NCBI GenBank assembly: GCA_017622555.1
Contig: JAGAQV010000008.1
Span: 1-64,000, forward strand
DNA length: 64,000 nucleotides
Direction of reading: 5' to 3'
DNA from: Clostridia bacterium
Lineage (GTDB): Bacteria > Bacillota > Clostridia > Oscillospirales > Acutalibacteraceae
Shown: piece after piece, positions 16,706-26,173 of the stretch
Numbering within the stretch: position 1 is the first letter of the stretch
Layout of the letters: each line of letters starts with the position of its first letter
Position numbers and translations under genes: made by a program
The notes under the pieces: generated by a model
The model's input: only the letters and a program-made list of their open reading frames with translations
The model's database searches: none
Told to the model about the DNA's origin: nothing

Positions 16706-17982
16706 ATTGGTCCCTCCTTCGGTAAAAGCTTATAGATTGTATGAAGCTTAACACCCCTTGCGGCGTAAATTACATCCTCACGGGTAATAGCTTTAACTTT
16801 TTCAATAATATCCTCAGGCGAATAGAGCTGACGGTTGTTAATTTTTAAAGCGTACCATAAATCAATACCGTTTTGACTATCATAGTTACCCTTTAAGGTG
16901 TCGCAAATGCTTTTAATTGAGGATTCAAACTCGAAATCAGTAAATTCGCCCTTTTGCATAATTTCAAGCTGATTTAAAATTTCATTTACCGCCTTGTCGG
17001 CATTTTGCCATTCAACACCTGAATCAACCGTTAAAAGACCTTTATAACGAACGGTTGAAGCCGCACAGTAATAGCAAAGACTCATTTTTTCACGCACGTT
17101 TGTAAAAAGGCGTGAATATGGCGCACCACCGAAAATATCGCACATAACCATTAAGGGAAGTGAAACGTCGTCGTCACCGTACATTTCACTTGAAAAGCCC
17201 ATAACAAGCTTGCCTTGCTTAACGTCCATTTTTTCAAAAACAGTTTTAACCTTTTTGGCGGGGGCGGTGGGCTTGCACGAACGGCAGTCGGTAATATCCT
17301 TACGGGAAAGGTTTTCAAATTTTTCAGCAACCGCTTCAAAGAATTTAGGCGGCAGACTTTCACCTATAACCTGCACCCTTACAAAAGCCGATGACAGCAT
17401 ATTAACCCAAGCTCTATAAAGGCTTTCGCCGGTAATGGCTTCAACCTGACCCACAGTACCGCATTTTTGGATGCCGTAGGCCTCACCCTTATACATTTCA
17501 CTTATAAGACGATTTTTAGCATAAACACGCTTTTCGGCAATTTCACCCTTTATGTGCTCAATAGCCTTACGCTTTTCACGCTCGACATCGTTTTCCATAA
17601 AAGCGCCGTTTTCAGTGTTAGGCTCAAAAATAAGGCCCAAAAGCATATCACTTGCCGCTTTTACAAGCGAATCGCTATCAAAGGTAAAGCGGTCGTTTAT
17701 AACCGAAATTCGCATTGATAAAAGCTGACAGTCGCCATATTTTTCGGCACTTGCATCCAGCCTTGCGCCGTAAAGCTTGTTAAGCTTTAAATTAAGCGCT
17801 GAAAAGTCGGGATATTTTTTACTTGAAGCCGTTAAAATAAAAGGCAAAAGGGCATTTTCCGCCACAGTTTCCTCCCTTAAGGGCAAGTAAAAATTATATG
17901 AAATACTGGTAGTGTTAAAGCGGTTATTTTCAATAAACAACCCTTCAACACCGTGAGCGATTGAAACAATTTTTCCTGACAC
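16699..17982 (-). CDS. ymfF: M16-family YmfF-like protein, catalytically inactive partner
   Basis: About 427 residues with M16 fold patterns but no HxxEH: the matching region reads LLPFILTASSKKYPD. Such inactive partners pair with an active M16 subunit, here YmfH. I prefer the GTG at 17980-17982 (GGAG about 10 bases upstream) over the TTG 7 codons earlier. An extended -10 (TGGTATAAT, at 18020-18027 on the minus strand) lies just upstream, without a clear -35. It is the first gene of the five-gene operon. Confidence 0.85.
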   Translation of the reverse strand: MSGKIVSIAHGVEGLFIENNRFNTTSISYNFYLPLREETVAENALLPFILTASSKKYPDFSALNLKLNKLYGARLDASAEKYGDCQLLSMRISVINDRFTFDSDSLVKAASDMLLGLIFEPNTENGAFMENDVEREKRKAIEHIKGEIAEKRVYAKNRLISEMYKGEAYGIQKCGTVGQVEAITGESLYRAWVNMLSSAFVRVQVIGESLPPKFFEAVAEKFENLSRKDITDCRSCKPTAPAKKVKTVFEKMDVKQGKLVMGFSSEMYGDDDVSLPLMVMCDIFGGAPYSRLFTNVREKMSLCYYCAASTVRYKGLLTVDSGVEWQNADKAVNEILNQLEIMQKGEFTDFEFESSIKSICDTLKGNYDSQNGIDLWYALKINNRQLYSPEDIIEKVKAITREDVIYAARGVKLHTIYKLLPKEGPIC

Positions 17983-18066
17983 TTTAAAAAATCTCCGTTT
18001 CAAAAATATAATTATAGTAATTATACCACAGTTTTACTGTTTTTGCTACTACTTATTTAACTTCGG

Positions 18067-18095
18067 TTGCAAATTAAAAACAAATATGGTAAAAT
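18067..18095 (+). promoter_or_regulatory. Sigma-A promoter of cls
   Basis: TTGCAA, 17 bases, TAAAAT, ending 21 bases before the TTG start codon. It is divergent from the ymfF promoter. Confidence 0.65.
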
Positions 18096-18116
18096 ATTCT
18101 GCAAAGAGGTGATATT

Positions 18117-19649
18117 TTGGCACGACAGCATAGACGCGGTTTGAGGATTCCCGCACGAGTTATAGCATCAGCCCTGCTTTTGCTTATTCAGTTTGCGTTT
18201 TTATTTGCGGTACTTTACAATTTCACAATTCATTCGGCAGGTATGCTTGTACTGTCATCTATCGTTGGTATGGTAACGGTTATTTTCATTATTAACCGCC
18301 GTGGCAACCCCGACCATAAAATGAGCTGGATTATTTTCATTTTGCTCTTCCCCATTTTTGGTATTTCGGTTTATCTTTTGTGGGGCGGTAACAGTCTTAT
18401 GCCCCATTTTCGCAAAAAAATGAAGGTGTGTGAATCGCATTATTTGCCTTTTTTGGAAGATAATAAGGATATAACCGACCGACTTCGTTATCACGATATT
18501 ATGCACTCACGTCAGGCTGAATATTTAACGAATGAATCGGGTTATCCCCTTTACGACGGCACTTCAAGTGAATATTTGCCTTCGGGCGAAAGGTTTTTCG
18601 AAAGGCTTCTGGCAGAGCTTGAAAATGCGCAAAAATATATTTATATTGAATTTTTTATACTTGCAGAAGGATATATGTGGGATGAAATTCATAAAATTTT
18701 AAAACGCAAAGCTGAAGAGGGCGTTGAAATTAAAATAATTTGTGACGACTTTGGGTCAATTAAGCGCCAAAGCCAAAGCTTTTTAACAAAGCTTCGCCGT
18801 GAAAACATTGAAATTGCGGTATTTAACCCAATTCACCCAATTTTTAATATTTTCATGAACAACCGCAGCCACCGTAAAATTGTGGTTATTGACGGTGAGG
18901 TTGCCTTTACGGGCGGTGTTAATATTGGGGATGAATACATTAACCGTGAGCGCCGCTTCGGGCATTGGATGGACAGCGGCATTATTCTTTATGGCAAAGC
19001 CGTTAAAAGCTTTTTGTGTATGTTTTGCATTATGTGGGAATTTGTAACCAACAAACGCATTGACTTTAATTCCCATTTGGGTGAGGGCTTTTCTTATGAT
19101 GACGCCTTTGTTGTGCCCTACAGCGACGGCCCTTTAAACGATAAAAACCCAGCTGAAGGCATTTATATGCAGATACTTAATTCCGCCCAGCGTTACGTTT
19201 ACATTATGACACCGTATTTAGTCATTGACGATATGATGACATCTGCCTTATGTATGGCGGCTAAATCGGGCATTGAGGTTTGTATTATAACCCCCCACGT
19301 GCCTGATAAATGGTACGTGCACAACGTTACGCAGTACCATTATTTAGACCTTTTAAAAAGCGGTGTTAAAATTTATGAATACACCCCTGGCTTTATTCAT
19401 TCAAAGGTATATTTGTCGGACGACAGCATTGCAACAGTAGGTTCAGTCAATATGGACTATCGAAGCTTTGTTTTTCACTTCGAATGCGGCGTTTGGTTAA
19501 GTGATAAAAAGACTGCGCTTGATATTAAGCACCACTTCCGTGAGGTTTTAGCCGTTTCGAAGGAAATTACACTTTCAAAATGGAAAAAGCGTTCGGTTTT
19601 TGTGCGAATAATGCAGGCTTTACTTCACATTTTTGGGCCGTTTATGTAA
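18117..19649 (+). CDS. cls: Cardiolipin synthase
   Basis: A 510-residue phospholipase-D superfamily enzyme. Two N-terminal membrane segments lie at about 13-35 and 40-60, with a third hydrophobic stretch to about 87. Two HKD motifs follow: NRSHRKIVVIDGEVAFTGGVNIGDEY and FIHSKVYLSDDSIATVGSVNMDYRSF. It condenses phosphatidylglycerol into cardiolipin; the phosphatidylglycerol pathway gene pgsA is at 32245. The start is TTG after AAGAGGTGAT. There is no other gene in its transcript except possibly the 52-aa protein. Confidence 0.93.
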   Translation: MARQHRRGLRIPARVIASALLLLIQFAFLFAVLYNFTIHSAGMLVLSSIVGMVTVIFIINRRGNPDHKMSWIIFILLFPIFGISVYLLWGGNSLMPHFRKKMKVCESHYLPFLEDNKDITDRLRYHDIMHSRQAEYLTNESGYPLYDGTSSEYLPSGERFFERLLAELENAQKYIYIEFFILAEGYMWDEIHKILKRKAEEGVEIKIICDDFGSIKRQSQSFLTKLRRENIEIAVFNPIHPIFNIFMNNRSHRKIVVIDGEVAFTGGVNIGDEYINRERRFGHWMDSGIILYGKAVKSFLCMFCIMWEFVTNKRIDFNSHLGEGFSYDDAFVVPYSDGPLNDKNPAEGIYMQILNSAQRYVYIMTPYLVIDDMMTSALCMAAKSGIEVCIITPHVPDKWYVHNVTQYHYLDLLKSGVKIYEYTPGFIHSKVYLSDDSIATVGSVNMDYRSFVFHFECGVWLSDKKTALDIKHHFREVLAVSKEITLSKWKKRSVFVRIMQALLHIFGPFM

Positions 19650-19678
19650 TTGACAAGCGACATTTGTTTTGGTATAAT
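19650..19678 (+). promoter_or_regulatory. Strong sigma-A promoter of the 52-aa membrane protein
   Basis: Perfect TTGACA, 17 bases, TATAAT with an upstream TGG (extended -10). The first base coincides with the end of the cls stop region, so the small gene has its own strong promoter. Confidence 0.88.
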
Positions 19679-19717
19679 AATTTTGTAAATAAAATTTTTA
19701 GAAAGGCGAATTATTTT

Positions 19718-19876
19718 ATGAAAAACGTTTGGAAAGTAATTGTTGCAGTTTTAGCATTGTTTGGCGCTTTAGTTGGCGCACTTGTAATTGTTGATAAAAT
19801 TAAAAACAAAAACCGAATTAAAGGTGAATATCTTGAATGTGACGAAGCTGAGGATATCCCCGAGGTTGACGACTAA
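19718..19876 (+). CDS. Small single-pass membrane protein (52 aa), unknown
   Basis: ATG to TAA with GAAAGG ribosome site. A membrane helix (about residues 5-26, WKVIVAVLALFGALVGALVIV) is followed by a short Lys-rich stretch (DKIKNKNRIK) and an acidic tail (DEAEDIPEVDD). The positive-inside rule puts the tail in the cytoplasm. The architecture recalls YtxH-like stress proteins but is shorter, and no family can be assigned. The consensus promoter implies strong expression. Confidence 0.75.
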   Translation: MKNVWKVIVAVLALFGALVGALVIVDKIKNKNRIKGEYLECDEAEDIPEVDD

Positions 19877-19881
19877 TTTTT

Positions 19882-19903
19882 AAAGGCTCCGAAAGGGGCC
19901 TTT
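19882..19903 (+). terminator. Terminator after the 52-aa protein
   Basis: A 9-bp stem (AAAGGCTCC / GGGGCCTTT, one G-T pair) with GAAA tetraloop, followed by TTTATTTAT. The remaining 185 bases up to glgP are AT-rich; I see no further gene in them, only a possible -10 (TATTATATTT) near 20049. Confidence 0.75.
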
Positions 19904-20088
19904 ATTTATATCTTTAAATTGTCGTTTTTTGTGCTGTTTGCCAAAAAAATCTTGTTTTAAAAAATTAGTTTGCTATTTTTTGTGAAAAATATACAAAAAA
20001 GTCGCAAAATATACTGCTAATGGGCAATAGAATTTTTTGTGAGAATATTGTATTATATTTAATATAAAATAATATTGGAGATGATTCG

Positions 20089-22494
20089 ATGACAAAGCTT
20101 ACATCAACAAAGCTTGCCACACTTATAGAAAAAAAGCTTTCACATAACTTTGGCGTTACACCTGAGCAAGCTTCCGACGAGCTTTTTTATAAAGCAAGTG
20201 TTTTAACACTTCTTGACATTATGAAAGAACGCAGAAGCGAATTTAAAAAGGCTACTGCCGAGCAGCAGGCAAAAACCGTTTACTATTTAAGTATGGAATT
20301 TTTGATGGGTCGTTCTTTTAAGAACAACTTATATAACCTTGACCTTACTTCAACTATGGAAAAGGCGCTTAAAAAATTCGGTGTTAAGCTTGATAACCTT
20401 TACGAATTAGAGCCTGACGCAGGTCTTGGTAACGGTGGTCTTGGCCGTTTAGCTGCTTGCTTTTTAGATGCATTATCAAGCGGCGGTTATTCAGCAATGG
20501 GTTATTGCATTAATTACGAGCTTGGAATTTTCCGTCAAAAGTTGGTTGACGGCTGGCAGACCGAAATGCCTGACTTTTGGCTTCCCGGCGGCGGTGTTTG
20601 GCTTGAAGCAAGACCCGGCTCGGCTGTGGACGTTAATTTTGACGGATACGTGAACGAATGGTGGGACGAAAACGGTGTGCACCGCCTTGAGCACAAGGAT
20701 TATAAAACCGTTCGTGCCATTCCTTACGACCTTATGGTTGCAGGTAAGGACGGTAAAACCGTTAATGCCCTGCGACTTTGGAGTGCCGAATGTCGCGAAT
20801 TTAATATGTCAGCCTTTAACCAAGGTGACTATCTTCGCGCAATTGAACAGCGCGCTATGGCTGAAAATATTTCCAAGGTGCTTTACCCTGCTGATAACCA
20901 TTACGAAGGTAAATCGTTAAGACTTCGTCAGCAGTACTTCTTGGTATCGGCTTCTATTCAGGACATTTTAAACCGCCATTTGCGTGTTTACAACACACTT
21001 GACAATTTGCCCGACAAGGTTGCAATTCACATTAACGACACACACCCCACCCTGTCCATTCCTGAACTTATGCGCTTTTTACTTGATGAATGCGGCTACA
21101 CTTGGGACGACGCTTGGAGCATTGTAACCCGTACCGTTGCGTACACTAACCACACCATTATGCAGGAAGCGCTTGAATGCTGGTCTGAAAGCCTTATTAA
21201 AGAGCGTGTTCCCCGTATTTACCAAATTATTAAGGAAATTGACCGCCGCTATCGCAGTGAGGTTATTTCTAAAACAGGCGACCGGGATTTAGCTGAACGC
21301 ACAAGCATTATTTCAAACGGTGTTGTAAGAATGGCAAACCTTTGCTGTGCAACCTGCCACACTGTAAACGGTGTTTCAAAGCTTCACAGTAAAATTATTG
21401 TTGATGAGCTTTTCAAGGATTATGCCTCAATGACACCCGAAAAGTTCACCAACGTTACCAATGGTATTGCCCACAGACGTTGGCTTTGCTGCGCTAACCC
21501 CAAGCTTACAAGCTTCTTAAGTGAAACAATTGGCGACGACTTTATTAAGGACGCCCGCAACTTAGAAAAGCTTATGGAATTTAAGGACGACAAGGCTGTT
21601 TTAGACGAGCTTCAAAAAATTAAACGTGCTAACAAGGAACGCTTTGCAAAGCACATTAAAAATACCACAGGCGTTGTTTTAAACCCCGATTCTATTTTTG
21701 ATATGCAGGTTAAGCGCTTGCACGAATATAAGCGTCAGCACCTCAACGTTTTGAACATTATAAGCGAATATCAGTTTATTAAAAACAACCCCAACGCTCC
21801 CTTTACCCCCAAGACCTATATCTTCGGCGCAAAGGCTGCCCCCGGTTACTTGTTTGCAAAGCAGGTAATTCAAATGATTTGGGAATTATCACAACTTTTA
21901 GAGCGTGACCCCGACGTCAAGGATAAGCTTAAGATAGTTTTCCTTGAGGATTACCGTGTAACCATGGCCGAGCTTATGATTCCGTCGGCCGATATAAGCG
22001 AACAAATTTCACTTGCATCTACCGAGGCTTCGGGTACAGGTAATATGAAGCTTATGATGAACGGTGCCATCACCTTAGGTACTGAGGACGGCGCTAATGT
22101 TGAAATTCACAGCGCTGTTGGTGACGATAACATTATAATTTTCGGTATGCAGACACCTGAAGTTCTCCGTTTACAGAAGCAAGGATATTCACCCTGTGAG
22201 CATTACAACAACAATGCTGTGCTTCGTGATGCGCTTGACTTTATTGGCAAGGGCTTTGGCGGTATGAGCTTTGACAGCATTTACCACACACTTAAATATA
22301 ATGACACTTATATGGCCTTGGCTGACTTTGCCGATTATCAGGCAGCACAAAAGAAGGCCTCTGCGCTTTATAACGACCGTGACGTATGGAACAAGATGTC
22401 ACTTACAAATATTGCCAAGTCGGGTATTTTTGCGGCCGACCGCTCAATTGAAGACTATGCCCGCGATATTTGGCACATTAAACCGGTTGAATAA
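20089..22494 (+). CDS. glgP: Glycogen/starch (alpha-glucan) phosphorylase
   Basis: An 801-residue GT35 phosphorylase of normal length. It releases glucose-1-phosphate from alpha-1,4-glucans. The N-terminal YYLSMEFLMGRSFKNNL and ELEPDAGLGNGGLGRLAACFLDALS motifs are diagnostic. The PLP lysine lies in EASGTGNMKLMMNGAITLGTEDGANVEI (about residue 650). Ribosome site is TTGGAGATGATTCG. It is followed after 2 bases by the GH13 gene, forming a glycogen-degradation pair. Confidence 0.97.
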   Translation: MTKLTSTKLATLIEKKLSHNFGVTPEQASDELFYKASVLTLLDIMKERRSEFKKATAEQQAKTVYYLSMEFLMGRSFKNNLYNLDLTSTMEKALKKFGVKLDNLYELEPDAGLGNGGLGRLAACFLDALSSGGYSAMGYCINYELGIFRQKLVDGWQTEMPDFWLPGGGVWLEARPGSAVDVNFDGYVNEWWDENGVHRLEHKDYKTVRAIPYDLMVAGKDGKTVNALRLWSAECREFNMSAFNQGDYLRAIEQRAMAENISKVLYPADNHYEGKSLRLRQQYFLVSASIQDILNRHLRVYNTLDNLPDKVAIHINDTHPTLSIPELMRFLLDECGYTWDDAWSIVTRTVAYTNHTIMQEALECWSESLIKERVPRIYQIIKEIDRRYRSEVISKTGDRDLAERTSIISNGVVRMANLCCATCHTVNGVSKLHSKIIVDELFKDYASMTPEKFTNVTNGIAHRRWLCCANPKLTSFLSETIGDDFIKDARNLEKLMEFKDDKAVLDELQKIKRANKERFAKHIKNTTGVVLNPDSIFDMQVKRLHEYKRQHLNVLNIISEYQFIKNNPNAPFTPKTYIFGAKAAPGYLFAKQVIQMIWELSQLLERDPDVKDKLKIVFLEDYRVTMAELMIPSADISEQISLASTEASGTGNMKLMMNGAITLGTEDGANVEIHSAVGDDNIIIFGMQTPEVLRLQKQGYSPCEHYNNNAVLRDALDFIGKGFGGMSFDSIYHTLKYNDTYMALADFADYQAAQKKASALYNDRDVWNKMSLTNIAKSGIFAADRSIEDYARDIWHIKPVE

Positions 22495-22496
22495 TT

Positions 22497-24371
22497 ATGA
22501 ATTTTTATCCTTTTGATTCAAGAAATCAGAACCATAAAAGCAAGCTTGGTGCCTTAGCCGAAGGGGAAACCCTTCGGCTTAGACTGCTTTTGCCTGAAAG
22601 CGCAAGGGTTAGCCGTGCATATTTAATGATAAGAAACGACCAAACAGGCAATTTAGATAAGATTTCAATGAAAAGGGCCGAACAAAAAGATGACTGCTTT
22701 TATTGGGAATGTGAATTTTCTCTTCCCGAGGGTATTTATTGGTACGCTTTTAAATATAACACTGCCGAAACGGAATATTGGGTAACAAAATTTGACCATT
22801 CCTTAGGCGAGGTATCCACCACAGGAGCTTGGTGGCAATTGACCGTCTATAACAAAAGCTATCAAACACCCTCGTGGTTAGATGGCGGCATTATTTATCA
22901 AATTTTCCCCGACCGTTTTTATAAATCGAACAAAGAAAAGAAAAACGTTCCCTCTGACCGTTTTATTGTTGATAATTGGAATGAAACCCCTGTTTTCACA
23001 CCTAAAAAAGAAAGTGACGGGATAAAATATCTTGGTAACGACTATTACGGCGGTGACCTTAAGGGTATTCAGCAAAAGCTTCCCCATCTTAAAAAGCTAG
23101 GCGTTAACTGTATTTATTTAAACCCCATCTTCGAAGCGCATTCAAACCACCGTTATAACACTGCAAACTATATGAAAATAGATTCACTTTTAGGTGATGA
23201 AAAGGATCTTAAAGCCCTTATTAAAGCTGCCGAAAAGCAGGGTATTTACATTATTTTGGACGGTGTTTTTTCCCACACAGGTGATGACAGCATTTATTTT
23301 AACAAATATAAACGATATGATACCTTAGGCGCTTACAACAGCGATGAATCCCCTTACCGCAGCTGGTACGATTTTGGTGAAACCCATGACGATTACGAAT
23401 CCTGGTGGGGCGTTTCAACGCTCCCAGAAACGCAAGAAAACGACCCTTCGTTTTCGGAATATATAACAGGTGAAAAAGGTGTTATCCGCCATTGGCTAAA
23501 GCTTGGAGTAAAGGGCTTTCGTTTAGACGTTGCCGATGAACTGCCTGACCAATTTTTAGACAAGGTTCGTGTTGCCGTCAAGGCTGATTCAAACGAAAAC
23601 TTTTTGCTTGGTGAAGTGTGGGAAGATGCAACAAATAAAATAAGCTATAACGCACGCCGCAGATTCTTGCGCGGCAAACAGCTTGATTCGGTTATGAATT
23701 ATCCCTTTGCAAATGCAATTATCAACTATCTAAAGGGCGGAAATTCCCGTGATTTGATTGACACTGTGCTTGAGATTTTGGAAAATTATCCGCCTCAGGC
23801 GGTCAAGCTTTTGATGAACCACATTGGCACACACGACACACAGCGCATTCTTACCGTTTTGGGTAGTGAAAACGAATTTGTTAACGACCGTGAATGGCAG
23901 TCAAAACAAAGACTTTCACCCCAACAATACGAAAAAGGTATTAAGCTTTTAAAGGTTGCGGCAATTTTGCAGTATACACTTCCGGGTGTACCATCTCTTT
24001 ACTATGGTGATGAGGCCGGTATGGAGGGCTATGGCGACCCATTTTGCCGCGCGGCTTACCCTTGGGGACAAGAAAACACCGATCTTTTAAGCTTTTATCA
24101 AAAATTGGGGCAATTCCGCCGTGAATGTGACGCCTTTAAATCAGGTGAATTTATTCCCTTTTATGCAAACTTTGGTGAAATCGCTTATATGCGAAAATCA
24201 CAGAACACCACGGTTTTAATTGCCGCTACCCGTTGGCATGAAAAAACCACCATAAATATACCGAAGGAATTTGATAATGCCGAGGTTGTTTTCGGAAACA
24301 AATCAGAAAATGGCGTTTTAACGCTTGACCCCTTTGGTTTTACAATTTTAACCCTTAAAACCCCTGAATAA
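22497..24371 (+). CDS. GH13 alpha-glucosidase/neopullulanase-type glycoside hydrolase
   Basis: A 624-residue protein. An N-terminal beta-sandwich (about 1-120) precedes a (beta/alpha)8 barrel starting at GGIIYQIFPDRFY. Catalytic residues: nucleophile Asp in GFRLDVADE, acid/base Glu in LLGEVWED, and transition-state Asp in NHIGTHDTQRI. The N-terminal domain plus the lack of a signal peptide fits cytoplasmic cyclomaltodextrinase/neopullulanase-like enzymes acting on maltodextrins. It lies 2 bases after glgP and would supply or trim its substrates. Confidence 0.9.
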   Translation: MNFYPFDSRNQNHKSKLGALAEGETLRLRLLLPESARVSRAYLMIRNDQTGNLDKISMKRAEQKDDCFYWECEFSLPEGIYWYAFKYNTAETEYWVTKFDHSLGEVSTTGAWWQLTVYNKSYQTPSWLDGGIIYQIFPDRFYKSNKEKKNVPSDRFIVDNWNETPVFTPKKESDGIKYLGNDYYGGDLKGIQQKLPHLKKLGVNCIYLNPIFEAHSNHRYNTANYMKIDSLLGDEKDLKALIKAAEKQGIYIILDGVFSHTGDDSIYFNKYKRYDTLGAYNSDESPYRSWYDFGETHDDYESWWGVSTLPETQENDPSFSEYITGEKGVIRHWLKLGVKGFRLDVADELPDQFLDKVRVAVKADSNENFLLGEVWEDATNKISYNARRRFLRGKQLDSVMNYPFANAIINYLKGGNSRDLIDTVLEILENYPPQAVKLLMNHIGTHDTQRILTVLGSENEFVNDREWQSKQRLSPQQYEKGIKLLKVAAILQYTLPGVPSLYYGDEAGMEGYGDPFCRAAYPWGQENTDLLSFYQKLGQFRRECDAFKSGEFIPFYANFGEIAYMRKSQNTTVLIAATRWHEKTTINIPKEFDNAEVVFGNKSENGVLTLDPFGFTILTLKTPE

Positions 24372-24388
24372 GCTTCAGGGGTTTTTTG
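24359..24388 (+). terminator. Terminator of the glgP-GH13 operon
   Basis: An 8-bp stem (CCCCTGAA / TTCAGGGG) followed by T6. The stop codon of the hydrolase lies in the loop, so the 5' arm is coding. Confidence 0.85.
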
Positions 24389-24403
24389 TGCAATAAATTC
24401 ATA

Positions 24404-24432
24404 TTGTGCGTTATATCATTGTGTGATATAAT
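24404..24432 (+). promoter_or_regulatory. Promoter with embedded perfect operator palindrome
   Basis: TTGTGC, 17 bases, TATAAT (extended TGA) drive the SGNH lipoprotein gene. Within it, a perfect 8-bp inverted repeat (TTATATCA and TGATATAA, 24411-24418 and 24424-24431) with a 5-base centre covers the spacer and the -10. This is the placement expected for a repressor site. The repressor is not identifiable here. Confidence 0.7.
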
Positions 24433-24455
24433 GCAATTGAGAGGAGGTTTTTAAA

Positions 24456-26126
24456 GTGAAAAATCTTATTAAAGTTTTAGCATTATCAATTGCAGCTGCC
24501 TGCTGTTTATCAGCCTGTGATGGCGGCAGTAATGAAGGAGGTGCCGAATTGAAGGCAAGAAGCTATGAAGAGGTTTATGCCGAGCTTTCAAAGGACGGCC
24601 TTGAAAGAATTGACACAAAGCTTTTAAACTTCACCCAACCGTATACCGCAAAGGCGCCCACAGCCGAGCAAAAGGCAACTATGCGCCGTGCAAAAATTTT
24701 ACTTATGGGTGACTCTTGGACACAGGGCGGAAGCGCAAGTACACTTGGCTCATTCTTATATTCTTCACTTACCGATATGGGCGGTTATTTTGAACTAGTA
24801 GGTCACAACAAATATCCCACCCCCGAGCTTGACGAACATTATGTAAGGCATTGCGGTGGCGGCGGTTGGACCGTTGAAAAGCTACAAACCGCTTACAATA
24901 ATAATGTTAAAGGCAAAATTGATTACGATATTGCTATTATCCACATTGGTCTTAACGACGGTTATGGTCAAAGCGATGTAGAACTTTATGCTCAACGTTA
25001 CGACAAGCTTATGGCTGATGTTTTTGCCGATAATCCCGATGCTATTGTTTATTTAGTTTCGGTACACGAGGGTGAACTTGACAACGCTTATACCGCAAAG
25101 CTTTCCGAAAAAGTTAAGTTAACGGCCGAAAACTATGCAAAAAAAGGCAAGAACATACATTATTTACACGCACCCGATTATTACGACTTTAAACCTGACG
25201 AAAACTTTATTATCTACGGCCCCGGCAACCGCCACCCCAACCATATTGGCAACCAAAAAATTGCTACCGCTTATGCTATGGCCGTTATAGATAGCGTTTT
25301 GGAAATTAATAAAAAGCCCGCCCTTGCAGATGCTGATAAAGTTATTGACCCAACAAGCGTTACTATAAGCAAGAACGAGCTTAACCTTAAAATTGACCAA
25401 CAAAAAACTCTTACCTGGGAAGTTGCGCCCAAAGGCAATGAAGTATCTAACATTATTTGGTCAAGCTCCGACCCGTTTGTAGTAAGCGTTAACCACCACG
25501 GTCTCGTTACCGCCGTTGCGTCAGGTGAAGCTACTATCACCGCACGTGTTCCCGGCACCGTTATCAAAGCAGAATGTAAGGTTAAGGTAAGCGAAGAAAA
25601 GTTTGAACTTATACTTCCCGAGAACGAAATCTTAAACGATGACTTCACTTATAAGGCCAATTGGAACGACCCTGACGAGGTAATTGACGGCGGATACGTT
25701 AAGGTTCGTTTCCAAGCAATTGACTTTAACCTTCAAAGCAAGGAAAGTTATAAAGCTTCCAAAGAATCTGCATCATTACAGTTCACAACCCGTATGACAA
25801 TGCTTGCAGGCCCTAAAGCCTCTAAAACACGTTGGTTCAAGTTTTCTTGGGGTGACTACATCATCGAAACCAACGACAACTGGGCAACAACCTCACTTTA
25901 TTACAAGGATGACCTTTTAGGCCGTCACAATGCTCAGCAACGTGCTGACTATGAAGAAACCTTTACTCTTAAATTTGAAAAAGGTAAGGTATTGCTTTAT
26001 ATCGGTAACGAGCTTATCGCCCGTTCTGATGCTCCTGCAGACCCAAGCGGAAAGATTGTAATGGAATTGCACAAGCCCACCGGTGGCGGCGGTTTCTATC
26101 TCGACAATCTTATTATTAAAGGTTAA
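24456..26126 (+). CDS. Secreted SGNH-hydrolase lipoprotein with Big2 domain
   Basis: A 556-residue lipoprotein. The signal peptide ends at lipobox LSAC with Cys21. The SGNH hydrolase domain (about 78-290) has block I GDSW with Ser87, GLND (N167) and the C-terminal H in NRHPNHIG (His263). A bacterial Ig-like Big2 domain follows (about 298-378, SVTISKNELNLKIDQQKTLTW...VTAVASGEATITA). A C-terminal beta-sandwich (about 385-556) resembles LamG/concanavalin-type carbohydrate-binding modules. It is likely a cell-surface carbohydrate esterase. The start is GTG after GAGGAGG. Confidence 0.88.
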   Translation: MKNLIKVLALSIAAACCLSACDGGSNEGGAELKARSYEEVYAELSKDGLERIDTKLLNFTQPYTAKAPTAEQKATMRRAKILLMGDSWTQGGSASTLGSFLYSSLTDMGGYFELVGHNKYPTPELDEHYVRHCGGGGWTVEKLQTAYNNNVKGKIDYDIAIIHIGLNDGYGQSDVELYAQRYDKLMADVFADNPDAIVYLVSVHEGELDNAYTAKLSEKVKLTAENYAKKGKNIHYLHAPDYYDFKPDENFIIYGPGNRHPNHIGNQKIATAYAMAVIDSVLEINKKPALADADKVIDPTSVTISKNELNLKIDQQKTLTWEVAPKGNEVSNIIWSSSDPFVVSVNHHGLVTAVASGEATITARVPGTVIKAECKVKVSEEKFELILPENEILNDDFTYKANWNDPDEVIDGGYVKVRFQAIDFNLQSKESYKASKESASLQFTTRMTMLAGPKASKTRWFKFSWGDYIIETNDNWATTSLYYKDDLLGRHNAQQRADYEETFTLKFEKGKVLLYIGNELIARSDAPADPSGKIVMELHKPTGGGGFYLDNLIIKG

Positions 26127-26137
26127 GCATTAAAAAT

Positions 26138-26173
26138 TATAAGCCTTGAAGCTATGCTTCAAGGCTTATTTTT
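26138..26173. terminator. Bidirectional terminator
   Basis: A 12-bp stem (AAGCCTTGAAGC / GCTTCAAGGCTT) with a 3-base loop and T-rich flanks lies between the convergent SGNH lipoprotein gene and plsC. Confidence 0.9.
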
